Assembly: GCA_949775045.1 (NCBI GenBank)
Contig: OX459095.1
Span: 18,280,311 to 18,344,310 of the forward strand
Reading direction: 5' to 3'
Length of the DNA: 64,000 bases
From: Metridium senile
Lineage: Eukaryota > Cnidaria > Anthozoa > Actiniaria > Metridiidae
Within the stretch, counting starts at the first letter, position 1. Every line of letters starts with the position of its first letter. The notes under the pieces are model-generated. The model was not told the origin of the DNA. It ran no database searches and saw only the letters and a program-made list of their open reading frames with translations. Shown in pieces: positions 1 to 12,345 of the stretch. Both the position numbers and the translations under genes were made by a program.

Positions 1-771
1 GCAGAAACGAGTAAACACAAATTGTTCTTCCAAAACTTGCTGTGTATATGTCAATACATCCCTTTAGAAAAAATCTCACAATTTGGATGTAGGGAAAGTG
101 AAATGCCGCAGAACAAAAGGAAGTGCTATTGTTTTATAAGGATCATTACTTAAATGCTAAATTACATGATTAGTCAGCATACTTACTACACATATAAATT
201 GGATTGATAATAGAATTCACACTAATAGCATTGTATGGGCAAGTTACTGATATCTGTAGGTTACAAATTTATTTAATCGTCCAGTTTTTCCTAAACATTT
301 GTCCTGTTTGGTAACTCCAGATCTTAAGGAGTATCTGTGGTCGACAGTAGTAACTTTTGGTAGAAGATTATTCATGAAGCTAGTGTCTTTTAAGTTACGA
401 ATAAAGTCACTACCAATTTTTCCCTCCTAAATATTCACTGTGGGGATCGACATCCCACATCGCTGTAAAGCTTGATCGTTGACAATAGTGGAAATATGAT
501 GTTAAACGCTCTCTTTTGGACATTTTCGATGAATATTTCTAGATATCCAGGTAGAAGGTAGCTAAAACATTATTCATACAATTCGAAAAAAGGATCATGA
601 ATACCATTCGAAAAAAATTACACGGTTTGTTGGAAAATAAAAAAATATGTCTATTTGTGGCACTCAATATATGTAATATGTCCGCAATAAAATGTAATGC
701 TGTATAATTCATAGGAGAGCTGGAGTTGAAAAAGAATTTAAATGCTATACAGTTATAAAAAAAACCGCATA

Positions 772-1143
772 TAAGAACCAGTGGATTATAATTAAGAACC
801 ACTAGGCTAAAATTTGCTTTTTAAGCACCAGTCCTGTTAAAAATAGAACCACTTTAGCCTAAAAAAATTAGACTGGTTCTTGTATAAAAAGGTTTGAAAA
901 AATATAAGTTGACCAAATTTAAAATCATGCAATACAAGAAAAATGTTTTACAAATGTATGATCAGTTAGTTCTCAATGAGAATACATTAATTCATCATTC
1001 AGATGCTTCTACATAACAATTTATATAACATAAAAAACACTATATAAGGGAAATTGTTTTTCCTTTGTAAATAAGAACCAGTTAAGAACCACCTTAGCCT
1101 AATTTCGAAAAGCTTTACCTCGAAAAGTAGTGGTTCTTACAGT
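772..1143. mobile_element. Cluster of small inverted-repeat elements (AAGAACCA ends)
   Basis: Two short units lie here. At about 773-881 the ends read AAGAACCAGT and ACTGGTTCTT; at about 1072-1142 they read TAAGAACCA and TGGTTCTTA. Inside, the phrase GAACCAC..TAGCCTA recurs. A related phrase (TAAGAACCACGAGACGTAGCC) is inside the small hairpin near 27.0 kb. This is probably one non-autonomous family; the superfamily is unknown. Confidence 0.45.
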
Positions 1144-2584
1144 ATGTGTGTTTTTTAACTGTACTATAAATAAGTTAATGGCTTTATTAAAACTCGGTCT
1201 CTAGCAATAACAAATGCTAAAATATGGAATATAATATGGAATATCAGAAAATGACTTCATCTTTGAACAATTTAACAGCGAAAAAAGGAAATACAGTCAT
1301 TCGAATGAGTCATAATATGCAATATAAATATGTCTAGATCTTCAATCGCGTGCATGCAGAAATTCAAGTATTAAACTTATAATTAAAAAAAACACTCTCA
1401 CTCACGGTCATCGAATTGGCGATTGCTTTCAAAGCAAGTGGAAAAAGTATATATAAGCTTAACTTTACATGCTAAGTACCCGGTAAGTATAACAAATTCG
1501 TTTTGAAGCACTAAAGGCCATGAAGCATCTAGATTTTAAGCTGATGTTCGATCGATGTTTCATAGCTATTATTCCACTTCAACCTCCACGCAAAAAGAAA
1601 TGATAATTCCAAATAAATAAGGGTCACAGAACAAGAAGATTACAGCAAAAGCCATAGAACAATTTGAAATAATAAAAACTAAGCTCATGATGTAAAATAC
1701 CAAAAATGAGCTGCAAATAATAATAAAATAACATTGAGTGTAACTATGTATTAAATTCGTAGTACAATACTAATACTAATACGCTTACCTTAGCAAAACA
1801 TTGGGGATTAGATAGCCAGAAAACAAGACGTAAAACAATTCAAACTTTATCACTTATTACGATAAGGCTGTAATCATACCAGTAATGGACTCCAACCAAC
1901 ATGTAGTTCAAACATTTACCGAGCCCCCTCCCCTCGTGAAATCCTGGTCAAGACCACTTCACCATGTAAAATGATTGGCTGAAAATAACCGTGCCTGTGA
2001 TTGGTTGATACCATCGAGGACCATCTCGCCATGCAGGACACTTTGACCACGCTACAGCTGGGAGAGATTTGACTAGAGTCCAGGCCGTCCGCGCTGTCAC
2101 GCTCGTCGAGCTGCACAAGTAAAACCCTGCCGCGCATACGAAGCCATTCAAAATGGCCGGTAATTTGAAATTCTCGCCGGATTTATTCCTCGAGGGGATA
2201 ACTTTTATGAGACATTTTTTGGTAATCGTAAAGGGTAACTATCTGGCTTTCGTGTTGCGGAGTATCAAGGCAAGGGAATGCAATTTAGTGTGAGAATTTG
2301 AGCGATTTTCGAGAGCAACTCGGTCCGTTGGCCGACCCAAGGTCTCCTTCCTTGCCTTGTTCTTAGTAGTAGGGGGAGAACATAGCTAAAACATAGCTAA
2401 AAACCGCCCAAACAGTCTGAAATCGCTACCAGATAGCAAGAAAGACACAAGAAACAATCCACGAAGGTTAGAGTTTTTTTCCTATATTTTTCGACGAGTT
2501 ATAGATTTGAGAATAATTCTACATAGAAAGCCTTATAAGGCGCCTCGATCTATGAGATTGGGCTTCCTGTGTTATAAATAGTGA
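1144..2584. other. No supported gene; promoter-like GC-richer patch
   Basis: Mostly AT-rich sequence with no coding signal. About 1915-2340 is richer in GC and carries ATTGG/CCAAT-type motifs. An ATG at 2153 in AAAATGGCCGG opens only 47 codons. It may be a promoter or first exon, but nothing proves it. Confidence 0.3.
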
Positions 2585-2738
2585 ACTTGGGCTACCTGTG
2601 GATATACCGATTTAGATCATTGCTATTGTTATACCACTCAGCCAATCAGATCACTTGATATTATCAGGTCTCCCAGAGCCTACGACCTTTCGTTAGAAAG
2701 CTGAGTAGGGTCTGGGTACGAGAATGGTATTTAATCTG
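2585..2738. mobile_element. Terminal fragment of the element family seen at 60082-60836
   Basis: This stretch is closely similar to the reverse complement of about 60083-60230, including the phrase around CCCAGAGCCTACGACC and the terminal GGGTCTGGGTACGAGAATG. No opposite terminus is visible here, so the copy is partial or diverged. Confidence 0.55.
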
Positions 2739-3194
2739 AGTTGTATCATGTGAATAACTCCCGGGGGGGACTCGGGGGAGGACTCCCTTAGAAAACGGAT
2801 AGGCTAGGGGTGCTCGACGGACCTTTTAGGGTTGAAAATAAGACCTTCGCGTACCTTTTATGATTTTATGATTTTATTCATTTTTGAATTCAACTATCAT
2901 TGCATGATAAGGGTTTAAGATGCCAAAAACAATATGTTATGCTTCAATTGCTATTGTGGTTTTGTTTTCCTTTACGCAAAAACATGTTGAATGTTTCAGT
3001 TGACGACATAATGCCTCCAATCGATGGAATATATCCCATGCATGATCCCTTTTATATTCAAGATTGAATTTTGTGACAATGTTAATTGAATTAGCTATAT
3101 ATTTATATATTTATATATTTTCCCTTAGAAAATAGATAGGGGTGCTCGACGGACGGTTTTTGGGACCCGTTTTATTTCTTTTATACACTGCACC

Positions 3195-4320
3195 AATTGG
3201 GGATATATATAATGCGGAAGTTCAACATCAACTTTCATTTGTATGCTGATGACACGCAGCTTTATTTCACATTTTCTACATCTTCCTCAATTGAGTTGGA
3301 TAGAGCAAAACAACAAATTGAGACCTGTGTATCAGAAATTGATAGATGGATGACTTCTAACAAGTTGAAACTTAATAACGACAAAACTGAAATTCTTGTT
3401 TTAACCAACCCTCGTCGTCCTAGACCACCGATTGAATCTCTTGAAATTTTTGACTCATCTATTGCTCTATCAACATCTGCTCGTAACATCGGTGTCATCT
3501 TTGATGAAACATTGTCATTGGAAAAGCAAATACTTTCTGTATGTAAAACCTGCTTTTTTCATATTCATAATATTTGGAAAATTAGAAAGTATTTGAGTCG
3601 AAATGCATGTGAAACTCTTGTCCATGCCCTTATTTCCTCGAAGCTTGACTTCTGCAATTCTTTATTATATGGTCTCCCTAACGTCTCTCTGAAAAAATTG
3701 CAACATGTTCAAAACGCAGCTGCTAGGCTTGTTACTTTCTCAAGGAAACAACATTATATCACTCCCATCTTATATGATTTACAACTGGCTACCTGTAGAA
3801 CAGCGTATTGTTTTCAAGATTCTACTACTTAATTTTAAAGTTTTACATAATCAGACCCCATCTTATTTATTTGACTTGGTGCAACCTTAATTATGTGCCA
3901 TCACGTTCCTTAAGATCAAAGTCTCAAAATCTTTTAACAAAACCTAATTATAACCTTAATCACTATGGCAAAAGAGCCTTCTCCACTGCAGCCCCTGAAC
4001 TATGGAACAGTCTCCCACAGAACGTAAGATCTTCCAGCATTTCACTCTCACAGTTCAAACGCGAGGTTAAAACCTGGCTTTTAAGCAAGCATTTTATTAG
4101 CCGTTTCATCCTGAAACCAAAATATTCTACATTATTTTTAAATTTTTATATAGTTTTATATAAATACATTACTCTTATCATTTTTATATAGTCCAATTAA
4201 ACATAATACAATAAAAATTAAGTTAATGTTTCCAAAACTTTAATATAATACATTTGTAAAGCGCAGTTGAACCATGGGGAATTAGCGCTCAATAAAATAT
4301 AATTTATTATTATTATTATT
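3195..4320 (+). mobile_element. 5'-truncated CR1/L2-like LINE, frameshifted
   Basis: This is the 3' part of a non-LTR retrotransposon reverse transcriptase. It begins just before the catalytic motif LYADDTQLYF and runs through the thumb and C-terminal region (RNIGVIFDE, NAAARLVT, then ITPILYDL and WLPVEQRIVFKI, then WNSLPQNVRSSSI). The segments lie in three frames: a shift near 3790, within the DL-x-WLPV context, and another near 3888. It ends with AAGCGC..AGCGCT, a short spacer and an (ATT)n tail at about 4300-4320, typical of the CR1/L2 group. It is a dead copy. Clade assignment is by remembered motif pattern, not by a search. Confidence 0.85.
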
Positions 4321-4369
4321 TATATATAATTGTCAATGAAATACCTATATTTTTCTGTTTCAAAAATTT

Positions 4370-4419
4370 GATATCTTCACATGTGAAAAAACATGTTATT
4401 TTCACATGTGAAGATATCA
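4370..4419. repeat. Perfect hairpin, 20-bp arms
   Basis: GATATCTTCACATGTGAAAA is followed by a 9-bp spacer and then its exact reverse complement. It may be the end of a small repeat running to about 4560; ACATGGTCGCTTGGAGATAC at about 4511 resembles the CACGGTGGCTTGAAGATAC motif at 22567. Confidence 0.7.
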
Positions 4420-4559
4420 TCACTATGGTTACACAGCTTTACGGTAACTTCTTGTGTCAAAAAAAGTTTTCTTTTATTTTCATTAATAATTATATAATAA
4501 ACAGAACATTACATGGTCGCTTGGAGATACAAATTTTATCTTCTCTCTCTTCAATTTTT

Positions 4560-5003
4560 AAGTAAGTTAATATATTTAATTACATAAGGCTGGCGATTCG
4601 AGTGAACATTACCTTCACTTTCATTTTATCCCCGAAAGATCCCTCCATAATCCCCAAAACCTAGACTTAGTCAATGGCCAATGATCCTTCTATCCATAAC
4701 TTTTACTAGAATTCAGAAATACAATAATAAACCTAACGATTTGCTCCTATTTCTTGCTTTTTGAAGTCATTGTTTCACTCCGGAATAACCGTTAAAATAT
4801 GGCTTTAAACTAGCTAAAAACCATCCAAAAAGTATTTAAATACACCACAACAACTACTATATACAGTCAAAGATTAGTAATAGTTTATTAAAAAAAAAAA
4901 AAAAAAATGAAAAAAAAAATCCACTGAATACAAGTGATTTGCTTGGGCTGCCTGTGTTCCCACCGCCAGTCTCACTCGGACACATGCGCGCGCAGATTGC
5001 TGT
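4560..5003. other. No supported gene
   Basis: AT-rich sequence with a poly-A stretch at about 4890-4917. No coding, RNA or clear repeat signal was recognised. Confidence 0.5.
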
Positions 5004-5140
5004 GTTTTATTTGCAGCAACTCGTTTTTTATTTGCAGCAACTCGTTTTATTTGCAGCAACTTGTTTCTTATTTGCAGCAACTCGTATTTTATTTGCAGCA
5101 ACTCGTTTTATTTGCAGCAACTTCTTTTATTTGCAGCATG
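5004..5140. repeat. Minisatellite, about 20-bp unit (TTTATTTGCAGCAACTCG)
   Basis: There are seven successive units with the core TTTGCAGCAA, spaced about 19-21 bp. Each unit contains TTTATTTGCAG, which looks like a splice acceptor on the plus strand. The open frames over it are products of the repeat. Confidence 0.9.
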
Positions 5141-6083
5141 TCCCTAATGGGCCACCGTATGTTATAATACTATGCTATAAATATATAATATAATAATCTA
5201 AATAAATCTAAATAATCTAAATATAAGTACAAATTAAAACTTTATACGGATAGATTTTGCTTCGTCCACACAATGCCGATTTATAAACGTTTTTAAATTG
5301 ATATATTCTGAATTTATAATATCCGCATCCACACGACACCGATGGTAGACAGTGTTATAGCATTCATCTATTGTGGAGACCATTTAAAAAAATGTCTGCT
5401 TTCAAAAAATATCTGCATCCACACTACTTCAACGTTTTTATATTTATCCACCCGGTGACCATTTTCAAAAAGCTCCGTTTTCGGTGCATAATAAACCACC
5501 AATGCTAGAAGAGCTTGCAGATAGTGAGTTGTACAACCAGATATGATAACTGAATAATCGAAAAGTGTCTTCTTCAAACAATACTGATGAAACTCCATGA
5601 AAACAGCGCAAAAACTGAACTATGCAAAATCAGTGCACAGCCGTTTTGACTAGCGATCAACCTACAGAATGACTACCACATAAGCGTCGTTTGCTCGCAA
5701 TTTTCACGATAACTCAGGGAGTGTTTTGCTGTCTACTTTTAAGTTAAACTACCAACAACACGAGTCTAACCCATACCATACATACTAAGTCACTTGATAT
5801 ATGACGTAACACCATGGCACGTGATCGCACTGACCACATGACATGTCACCACAATGCTATCAAGTTTCGTTGTGATTGGTTGATTTGCTGGGGAAATTTT
5901 CGCGAGAAGCCAGGACAGGCGTTTGCGGCGAGATGTCATCAATAAAATAAAATTGCCACTGAGTTTTAGTTATTATATAGCGGCGTTTAGTCACTATCAC
6001 AGACAAGTAAAACTAGATATCGAGTATTAGCAAAATTGAGATTGAAAACCGAGCGATTATTGTAAATCAACTATATTTAATCA

Positions 6084-6535
6084 CCTCATCAGTCAGTCAG
6101 TCACTAAGTTAGTCAGTTCGTCATTCAGTAAGTCAGTTCGTCAGTCAGTAAGTCAATCATTGATCAGTTAGTCCATCATTTAGTATAAGTCAATCAGTCA
6201 ATAAGCCAGTCATTCAGTTAGTCAATCATTCAGTTAGTCAATCATTCAGTTAGTCAATCATTCAGTTAGTCAATGAGTCAGTAAGCCAGTCATTCAGTCA
6301 GTCAATCATTCAGTTAGTCAATCATTCAGTTAGTCAATCAGTCAGTAAGCCAGTCATTCAGTCAGTCAATCATTCAGTTAGTCAATCATTCAGTAAGTCA
6401 ATCAGTTAGTAAACCAGTCATTCAGTTAGTCAATCAGTCAGTAAGCCAGTCAGTAAGTCAATCATTGATCAGTTAGTCCATCATTTAGTATAATTATAAG
6501 TCAATCAGTCAGTAAGCCAGTCAGTAGGCCCCAGT
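6084..6535. repeat. TCAGT/TCAATCA minisatellite before the ROCO exon
   Basis: An irregular array built from TCAGTCAG, AAGTCAATCATT and CAGTTAGTCAA. It lies in the presumed intron upstream of the ROCO exon. The duplicate at about 32423-32552 is much shorter, so the array has expanded or contracted since duplication. Confidence 0.9.
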
Positions 6536-6603
6536 TAGTAGTTTATCAACTGGTATTGCTTTTTCTTAATTGTCTTTTCTCATTCATTCTCATTTCTTTT
6601 TAG

Positions 6604-9600
6604 GTAGCCGTTGGTACACCTTGCATTCAATCGGTATCAGAACTGAATATTCCAGAGGTATTGAGCATTTAGTAAACAACTTCTTCCAATATGTTGGTGT
6701 CAAATTATCTCTTCATACGGCCGACAAATATCAGCAGCACGAGACATATAAAATTGATGGCCATATATGTCTGCCATATCACCTTTCATTATACGACATG
6801 GGACATGATACTGACGTGAATATATGCTTTTATGATCGGACGTCCATCGACGTTGAAACGGCGTCGTACAGTCTCGTGGACGTACCTACCGCTTTCATTG
6901 GTGTTGGTGATGCAGGAATGTGCCCTAAGTCAAGTACATCTGAAAACCCAGCTCACACGTTTATTGAGTGGTCACCAGACGTAGATAAACATGAAACAGA
7001 GAAGATTTTCCAGGATATCCTGAAAATGGGTTTTCTTTCGATATATACACGCAATCTTTTCTACTTGAACAATACTCAAGCTATAGAGACTATAGAAGAT
7101 GAAGAGTTTTATAGGTTGATCGAAGAAGTTTCTGAGAGACCTCAAACATGGCAGCGGAACTCTCTTTGGACGTGGCCGATTCTACTTAATAGCTGGCTCA
7201 CATATGAAAGGATATATGTAACATACCGTGCCATACCACAAACATTTCCTATTTTTACTGATGTACCAAATGCCCTATTATGGCAACATTCCAACGACTT
7301 TATGATGCCACAGTTAAACGAATCTCAAAGCTTATTTGCCATGCAATCATCATCGGACTGTGCAGGCTCTATCATATTTGTTAATCAAAGTTGTCAATGG
7401 ATCCATGAATATTTCAACAATCAGCCACAGCAAATCCATTTAGGAAGCTTAATCATTAATAAATGCTTAGGAGAGTTAAACTTACAGTTTTTGTCGTCCA
7501 TAAAGACGTTAAAACATTTGGTTATCATCGGGACTGTTATTGCGTCCGAGACTGTTGTTTTTCCTGATCGATTGACCGAATCAATCAAGCATTTAGTCAT
7601 GAAATCATGCAAGCTACGTAGTGTTCCTAACGCACTCGGAACTTTAATACGCTCAAATGTTGTAAACATCATTGGCAATGTTATAGATGATCTCCCTCCT
7701 TGTCTTGGTAACCTCCGAGAGCTGCGTACACTATTGGTTGATAAAGAGAGAATCACATATCCACCTGCTAATGTATTGAGTAGGCCAGCTAAAGACATCG
7801 TCAAATTCCTCCAAGCCTTTCAGTACAACGAAAATTCAGTGCTACACAATGAAGCAAAGTTAGTTGTTGTCGGACAGGAAGGTGTAGGAAAAAGCACCCT
7901 TGTCAAAGCCTTGCACCGCGATTATTGGTTGTTTGTAGATGTTGATCCACCAAGCAAAACCGATGGAATCGATATGTTCACTCGCCCGCTTAAAGGAACT
8001 CGATTTCTCGTGTATGACTTGGCTGGAGATGTGGAATATCACAAAACTCACCCGCTGTTCTTGTCCGCACATTGTCTACACTTGGCAGTTTTTGACATGA
8101 GCCAGTTTTATGTGGGTAGAGGCATGCGTTCCGCTGATCAACTCTGCAGACTCGAACTTTGGCTGCAGATGATTTCAGCTCAGCATCCAAAGTCTTATGT
8201 GATTATTGTTGGCACGAAAGCCGACCATCAGAGAGTTACCAAAGAAATGATCAACGCCATCCGCATAAAGATAATACAGATGATCAGAAAGTATCAGAAT
8301 AACCATTTTGAATACTTCGACAAATGTTTCTTGTGCAACAAGGACATGTTACCTGATGAACTTCAAGATGCTGGGAAGGACGCACCACAGGATGGCGTCG
8401 TTGCTAGTGATGGCTCCATTCCACATGTTCTTGGCTACTACGAGGTCAGCAGTATAACCAAATACCCACGTGATCCACTGAGTATGAGAAACAAGAATCT
8501 CGATGCCTTGAAGTCTGCCATTGCAAGTTCCAACTTCCAGATAACTAATACAGAGTGTCATATTCCAAAATCATGGTTCTCATTCTACAAACAAATCCCA
8601 AATCAGAGATCGGAGCCAAATAAATCTTTGTTGGAAATGACCAAAGTTGCAATCGAATGCGAGGTGGCGCCACATATGATAGAAAGCATGCTGAGGTTCT
8701 TCCACTCTCAGGGAAACCTTCTCTGGTATGAGGATATACCAGCAATGAAAGATGTTGTTGTCACTGACCCAAAATGGTTGTCCGACAAGCTCAAAACCCT
8801 TATCTCCTACAATCCATCTGATGAAATCGTATGCAATGGAATTCTTCGCACTTCATGCCTGTCTACCGTTTGGTCAGACATAACAGAAGACGACCGTTAT
8901 AAACTACTTTCTCTTTTCAGAAATGTAGGCTTGTGTTTCACCGTCTCGCCTGATGAGGAGCTGTTTCCTTGCAATTTGCCAATCGGTTGGCCCGATCGAG
9001 AAAAGTGGCCAGTAGTTCAAAGTAAAGATGAGAATCAAACAAGCTTCTTGGTTCATTTTAGTTTTCTTCACCCAACATTCTTCTCGCAATTGATTGTGGA
9101 AGTAAACAAGAACCGTGCATCATTTCCTTCGTCCATACAGCCACTTTACTATCGTTTCCACATCTTGTACGTCACGGAGGAACAAGGACAATGTGATGTC
9201 CACAAAGAGAAGCCTCGTGTTGTTAGCCAAGACCCTGGTGCATCTTCATTTATGCACAAAGTCCATTACGAGGTCATGCCACACAACAACTCTTTGAAAG
9301 TGTCTATACGAGGACCCTCTCCTTGTTGCATTGTTCCTGGTATTCAAGACACCATAGAATCTGTACAGTTGAAGTATTTCCCTGGCATCAACTTCCAAGT
9401 GAGACTGATCTGTCCCATTTGTGAATTCAAAAAGGTAGAAGCGCCAGCAACGTTCAGTGTGGATTCCACAGAGGCCAATCACATGTGTTCGCCTGGATGG
9501 CATAGTATAGGCAGCATTGATGATATTCTTATGGGAAAGTACAATCCTTCTGACTTTGCATCTTCAGAAATCGCTCAAACAAGAAGAATTGTTGGCGAAA

Positions 9601-10181
9601 CCTTAGAAGACCACTTCTGCCCAAAACTCTTTGTAATTCTACCGGTTAATACAAACTGTTTGTCCTTGAAAGATCGCATCGTTTACTCGTACATGAAAGA
9701 TGGCTATGCAGTACATCTAGTCTGTGAATGCCCAGAACAGTGGCACTTTGTTGATTCGCCTGGTTTTCGCATCGGAAAGCCTAAACAGTTTTTGGAGAAG
9801 TATGGCAAACAGTTGTGCACAGTTCTGAAGGCGATTGGTAAACTTGGTGCTCCACTATGTGCAGCGGCGTCACTCGATCCCCACGTTAAGGCTGTAGCCG
9901 CAGTTCTGTCCGGCGCCAATTGCATAGCCAATGAATTGCAAGGGTTTCTCGACAACGTCTTTGACAGGTATCCTCATTTAAAGCCATCGTGTACTCAGAG
10001 TGACCTGGACCAACTGCAAGCCTCTGAAGGTCTTCAACGCAGTGAGCTTGCTAAGTTCCTAGAGGTTGTTGCAAAAGGACGTGAGTTTGGTCCTTTGGTT
10101 TTCACATATGTTGACAAGCGTCGCGAGTGGCTTTGGCTTTGTGAAGATCATCAGAAGCGGTTTGCCATTGTAAAGTACTAA
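6604..10181 (+). CDS. ROCO-family (LRR-Roc-COR) protein, large 3' coding exon
   Basis: ROCO proteins are multidomain GTPases in which a Ras-like Roc domain is always followed by a COR dimerisation domain. In order: an N-terminal region not recognised (to about 7430); degenerate leucine-rich repeats (about 7440-7770); Roc with P-loop GQEGVGKS (7872-7895), switch II DLAGD (8016-8030) and the G4-like TKAD (8214-8225); a COR-like region including DPKWLSDKLKTL (near 8770); and a C-terminal region ending GPLVFTYVDKRREWLWLC, which recurs in large invertebrate MFHAS1-like ROCO proteins. The frame is open for about 1,190 codons to TAA. No start codon opens this exon. The sequence before it is an intron end (TTCTCATTTCTTTTTAG then GTAGCC), so an upstream exon in phase 1 is missing. 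A short 3'UTR intron (10189 to about 10250) is possible. The function is inferred from the family; the specific role is unknown. Confidence 0.9.
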
Positions 10182-10348
10182 TATTTTGGTAAGTAAATGG
10201 CTTAATTTTGATATTATAATTACCTGTCTATTTTTCTAAATCAATTTCAGTCCTCGGGTTCGATGAGAGAAGTTTAATGATAACCTCGATATCATATATC
10301 ATAGAAATGGGAGACCAGATATTAGCTAATGATATACATATGCATAAG

Positions 10349-10651
10349 TATAGTACGGTCTCGATTTATTCCCAAATTGCACTCGAAACCATATGATTAC
10401 TTATTAATAATATACATGAAAAAATTAAGGACATTACAGACAGGAAGTGACGACATATGTTAATTTGACAAAATGCGAGCGCATTTTATTGAACCCATAA
10501 TATGAAATTCGTTCGTTTACAACCATATTCAAAGCGATTTTGGATTCAACTTCAAAGAGCTTATTTGACGTATAAGACCAACTTCAAAGAGTTTTTTCTA
10601 ATTTTCTAAGCCGAAATGTGGCAAAATGTTTACTGTTTTTTGCTGTGAAAG
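10349..10651. other. No supported gene
   Basis: AT-rich spacer between the ROCO duplication boundary and the Crypton relic. Nothing was recognised. Confidence 0.45.
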
Positions 10652-12345
10652 TTAATCTGAATCTGAATCACTGTCAATGAAATATCGACGCTTTCGACTG
10701 CTTGGCTGGACGTTTCGATTTACTGTAGACTTCGAGTTGTTAAAGTTGAAGGAAACCTGGCGGTTGTTGAACGTGTTCAGAAAACTTTGCTCTTGTGATT
10801 TCATCATCGTTGGATTCATTGACAAAGATGGACCTTGACTCTGCATAGAGTTGTTGGGAGTGTTGAAGATAAGTGATTGTTGTTCTTGAACTTGAACTTG
10901 TCCGTGGGCTTTGTGGATCACAGAGGGAGTATTATTTCTCTTTGAAATAGCTAATGAAAGTTGGCGTTGTTCTTTTTCGTTTGCTTCATCGTAGTCATCT
11001 AGCGACTGTATATTTCTATGACCGGTGACTTTCACTATGCCAGATCTCTCGACGTTTGCTTTCTTCAGCTTACTCACAACAGTTTTGCGAGCGCTATGGT
11101 TGGTAAACTTCTTATCGCTCTTTTCGAGACTGGTATCTGCAATGATATTCCTCATCATATCATTGATCTTGTTTACACCCATTGGCTGTTCTTTGAACCA
11201 GATATTGTCTTCGGCTCTTCTGTTGACATTTATACTAGACAGGTAAAAAGGACCATCATTCTGCTTATCTTGAGGTCTGCGACGTAGATATTGCTTGAAA
11301 AGAAACACTGGACATCTGAAAACCTTCGTGGCTGGAATTCTCTGTCTTTCTGTGCTAAGCCTCCCTGCCTGGTTTTGGTTGGCCCTTCAGAGAACTGCAC
11401 GAATTCATTGCCATTGTCATCTTCGCTGATCTTGAAGTCGCTTATCTTCATCTCGCGATGTTCTTGTCGTCCACGTAGGCCAAAATATTGAGTACCTTAT
11501 TCCACTTAAATTTCGCAAGTTTCAAAAATTAAATGAGAATACATAAAGCCTTTTAGTGAAATAGTTATTTAACCGTTTGATAAGCTTGATGAATATACAT
11601 CTTTGTCTATTTAGCTCTCTGTGCTCTCTACTTCATCGTCTGCCTCTAGTTCTTCAAGGATTGCCCACACACATTTTTGTGTATTTTTATATCAAACAAT
11701 ATTTATTGCCTAGAGCCGATGGGCACTTTTGTGTTACAGTTTTGATGATTAAACCACATTTCATTTGGACTTGTTGTCCTGATTTCCTATTTAATTTCAC
11801 AGCCAAAGAACATTTGACATGCTTTCACGGCAGAATCGCCAAAATAAAGTGACTTAGTTTTTACGAAAATAGCGAAATCGCGAAAATAAAGTGCCGCGAA
11901 ATATCGCTATCCAAAAATCGCGAAATTTTGGTGTCGCGAAAATTAAGTGGAATAAGGTAAGTAGCCACCACATCGTGTTTAATAGTGCTTGAGGTGTTTT
12001 TGCACCAAACGTTTCCTCTTTCCATAAAGTTTCTTCTTGTTGTTGTGTTAGTTGCCTTGCTTTATTGGGCCTCTTGCTTAGGCCGGCTTCTCGTAGTAGT
12101 TTCGCCTTACCCTCTAGGACTTGCTTGGAGGAATGACTGAAACTCTCGGTCCCTAATTAATGATAGAGAACTTGTACTTTTTATCTTTTAGGTGTCGTTT
12201 AAGCGCAGCAAGCATCACTCTCAAGCTGTCTGGCTCGTAGTCTTCTCCATTTCTGTTTTTTTTTACCTCAGCATAGAATTGCTCTAGTTTCTTGTTTAAG
12301 TCGGCTGGTTCACTTTCCTCTATTGACGTCGTTATATTCCTCTCT
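10652..12345 (-). pseudogene. Crypton-derived tyrosine recombinase-like gene (DUF3504/KIAA1958-like), broken
   Basis: Read on the minus strand, the pieces follow the family order: an N-terminal helical part with EPDSLRVMLAALKRHLKDK (about 12290-12190), then VLEGKAKLLREAGLSKRPN and ALLNTMWWLLT (about 12125-11958), then QYFGLRGRQEHREM (about 11490-11450), and the recombinase C-terminus at 11308-10652. That last part shows HSARK, the VTGH motif and LDDYDE, which fit the His-x-x-Arg, His and Tyr positions of tyrosine recombinases. It ends in an acidic/serine tail (DSDSDSD). Defects: a stop and frame changes near 12170-12130, a small deletion with a frameshift near 11310, and a 463-bp MITE at 11495-11957. 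Family known: Crypton DNA transposons and genes domesticated from them. Whether this was a transposon or a host gene copy cannot be told. Confidence 0.85.
11495..11957. mobile_element. 463-bp MITE with TA target duplication inside the Crypton relic
   Basis: The ends are inverted: CCTTATTCCACTTAAATTTC on the left and the reverse complement of CCTTATTCCACTTAATTTTC on the right, with one mismatch in the first 22 bases. It is flanked by TA at 11493-11494 and 11958-11959. Removing it with one TA restores the frame WWLLTQYFGLRG of the host pseudogene. The interior holds repeated TCGCGAAA phrases. The TA duplication suggests a Tc1/mariner-like source. Confidence 0.92.

Larger units (their letters stand above)
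5783..10348 (+). repeat. Segmental duplication, copy 1 (pairs with 32129-36329)
   Basis: The whole block, including about 300 bp upstream, a TCAGT-rich minisatellite, the ROCO exon and about 170 bp downstream, is repeated in the same orientation at 32129-36329. Identity by eye is in the mid-90s per cent even in non-coding parts, so the duplication is recent or has been homogenised. Both ends are sharp: TACTAAGTCACTTG at the start and ATGCATAAG at the end. Confidence 0.92.

Noticed and set aside
2153..2296. 47-codon frame beginning MAGNLKFSPDLF
   Set aside because: Good start context in a promoter-like patch, but too short and without splice or family support.
6570..6603. Eleven extra N-terminal residues of the ROCO frame
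   Set aside because: They are read from a TTG codon through a polypyrimidine tract and TAG acceptor; this is intron, not protein.
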